In this document: positions 63,158-64,000 of the stretch, one piece after another
Position numbering within the stretch: position 1 is the first letter of the stretch
How the letters are laid out: every line of letters starts with the position of its first letter
Origin: Verrucomicrobiales bacterium
GTDB lineage: Bacteria > Verrucomicrobiota > Verrucomicrobiia > Limisphaerales > UBA9464
Direction: 5' to 3'
Length of the DNA stretch: 64,000 nt
Assembly (NCBI GenBank): GCA_027488845.1
Contig: JAIYBC010000048.1
Coordinates: 106,556 to 170,555, forward strand
Made by a program: the position numbers and the translations under genes
The notes under the pieces: generated by a model
Database searches by the model: none
Told to the model about the DNA's origin: nothing
Seen by the model: the letters and a program-made list of their open reading frames with translations, nothing else

Positions 63158-63532
63158 ATGAAGATCAACAAGGACCTCAACGCCGCCTCCGCCAAGGCCA
63201 TCGTTCTGGGCATCCTGCAGGGCGGTGAGAGTTACGGATATGCCATCATCCAGAAGGTCAGTGAACTCTCCGCCGGGGAGGTCGAGTGGACAGATGGCAT
63301 GTTGTACCCAATTCTCCACCGTTTGGAGGCCGACGGACTCATCACCGCCCGCTGGGGCGAGTCGGAAACCGGTCGCAAGCGCAAGTACTACCAGCTCACC
63401 GCCCAATCCCGTCCCGTCATGGAAGACGAACGCCAGCAGTGGCAGACCGTTCACGGCATCCTCAACCGCCTTTGGGCCACGGGGGATCAACAGCCATCGC
63501 CTTTGCACACGGCCTCGGCGACGCCCCACTGA
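63158..63532 (+). CDS. PadR-family transcriptional regulator
   Basis: The protein has 124 residues. Winged-helix DNA-binding domain with the PadR hallmarks: LGILQGGESYGYAIIQKVSE, then EWTDGMLYPILHRLEADGLI, then SETGRKRKYYQLT, and a short C-terminal dimerisation helix (DERQQWQTVHGILNRLW). PadR proteins repress nearby genes, often for membrane or efflux functions. The ATG at 63158 is preferred because an alternative at 63143 lies within the operator. The permease-prefix-type gene starts 34 bases after the stop and is probably the regulated target. Confidence 0.9.
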   Translation: MKINKDLNAASAKAIVLGILQGGESYGYAIIQKVSELSAGEVEWTDGMLYPILHRLEADGLITARWGESETGRKRKYYQLTAQSRPVMEDERQQWQTVHGILNRLWATGDQQPSPLHTASATPH

Positions 63533-63566
63533 GACAACCTCCATCGAACCCCGGAAACCCGCGCCC

Positions 63567-63935
63567 ATGAACACCCACCCGTTCGGCCCCGAACTCGCCG
63601 GATTGCCAGCCGAACTGGCCGCCGAACTCGAAGACCACCTCATGGAGTCGATGGAAGCGAAGATCCGATCCGGGATGTCCTTCGAGGACGCCCGCGAAGC
63701 CTCCCTCCGGTCACTGGGCTCGCCCGTCGAGATCGCCAAGCGGTGCCTCCGCGAATCCGATCCTCGGGAACCGCATCGCGTGCCGATGCCCCTGCAGCAG
63801 CGGGTGGCCGTCGTGGGCTGGCTCCTGCTGGCAATGGGATTCGCCTCCCGCGTCTGTGTGGCCGACGATCCCAGCCATGGATGTTCAACGACAATTATTC
63901 TTCCCCCTTGGCGACAATTAAAAATCCCCACGTGA
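63567..63935 (+). CDS. Permease-prefix-domain (HAAS-like) membrane protein, possibly disrupted at its 3' end
   Basis: The predicted protein has 122 residues. The first 65 residues form the small helical domain found at the start of PadR-linked orphan permeases (PAELAAELEDHLMESMEAKI, then FEDAREASLRSLGSPVEIAK). A membrane helix (VAVVGWLLLAMGFASRV) follows. From about residue 95 the sequence changes to VADDPSHGCSTTIILPPWRQ and stops. Base composition drops in GC at the same place and two direct copies of CGACAATTA appear. The C-terminus may be natural, or the gene may be interrupted by an insertion or local rearrangement. Its normal partner would be a permease or a regulated protein. Confidence 0.65.
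   Translation: MNTHPFGPELAGLPAELAAELEDHLMESMEAKIRSGMSFEDAREASLRSLGSPVEIAKRCLRESDPREPHRVPMPLQQRVAVVGWLLLAMGFASRVCVADDPSHGCSTTIILPPWRQLKIPT
63889..63920. repeat. Direct repeat of CGACAATTA at a composition break
   Basis: CGACAATTA occurs at 63889-63897 and 63912-63920, 23 bases apart, in an AT-rich patch within an otherwise GC-rich region. It may mark a junction or an insertion edge. Confidence 0.45.
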
Positions 63936-64000
63936 GGTGGGGAGAGGAAGGAGTGGAGGGTCGTGGGTGGTGGAGTGGAGGGAGGGAGCCGTGAGGCGAA
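63929..64000 (+). other. G-rich purine tract at window end, candidate G-quadruplex
   Basis: After a short hairpin (TCCCCAC / GTGGGGA, 63925-63943), the plus strand is almost all purine, with GGG runs near 63958, 63965, 63980 and 63984. Four GGG runs could form a G-quadruplex, though the second loop is long. No gene is recognisable in it. Confidence 0.35.

Overview
The window is a high-GC bacterial chromosome segment, coding-dense on both strands. It most likely comes from a member of the Verrucomicrobiota. This is inferred from a PSD1/DUF1549-DUF1553 cytochrome-type protein paired with a DUF1501 protein, three prepilin-headed proteins sharing a near-identical N-terminal helix, a DUF5069 protein, an orphan ADOP-type permease, and a large secreted subtilase with modular C-terminal repeats. 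Most genes are ordinary chromosomal housekeeping genes. I see no prophage, integrase island, CRISPR array, rRNA or tRNA.

Layout. 1-5.4 kb: the tail of an unknown gene, a secreted alpha/beta hydrolase, an orphan ParA divergent from a membrane protein, and an M20 peptidase. 5.4-11.2 kb: a probable operon accA-manA followed by two tandem paralogous membrane-anchored TPR-like proteins. 11.4-14.9 kb: a HAD phosphatase, a small TPR protein, a PQQ-type beta-propeller protein and divergent ahpC. 14.9-18.5 kb: an Mla-type lipid transport operon (mlaE-mlaF-mlaD) whose last gene is a membrane DUF5069 protein. 18.5-26.9 kb: clpC, a Xer recombinase, fdhD with an SDR, a sodium/solute symporter and a prepilin-like protein. 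26.9-30.6 kb: a fatty-acid synthesis cluster fabG-hypothetical-acpP-fabF, then mobA. 30.6-41.5 kb: a BSP-type metalloprotease, an orphan FtsX/MacB-type permease, phoH, small membrane proteins, a POT transporter, argA, a small tyrosine phosphatase and a prepilin-like protein. 41.8-46.6 kb: an unusual prepilin-like protein with a second C-terminal membrane segment, a TPR protein, a charged secreted protein, a GT9 glycosyltransferase and an OB-fold secreted protein. 46.8-56.8 kb: the PSD1/DUF1501 pair and a 1650-residue subtilase. 57-64 kb: a Gfo/Idh/MocA oxidoreductase-HAD-kinase trio, a TolC-like protein with a cupin, trpD, and a PadR regulator with a permease-prefix-domain protein.

Regulatory reading. 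Several sigma70-like promoters can be read by eye (-35 close to TTGACG, -10 such as TAGACA or TACCGT). In at least three cases the -10 box ends only 5-6 bases before the start codon, so leaderless mRNAs are likely. Hairpin terminators follow clpC, ahpC, acpP, one prepilin gene and the small charged protein.

Intergenic repeats. Several gaps carry a dispersed repeat whose core is a 26-base sequence containing CGCCAAGACGCCAA. At 51.4-51.7 kb two copies face each other as terminal inverted repeats of a 310-base non-coding element. Function is inferred from motifs read by eye throughout; no database search was possible.
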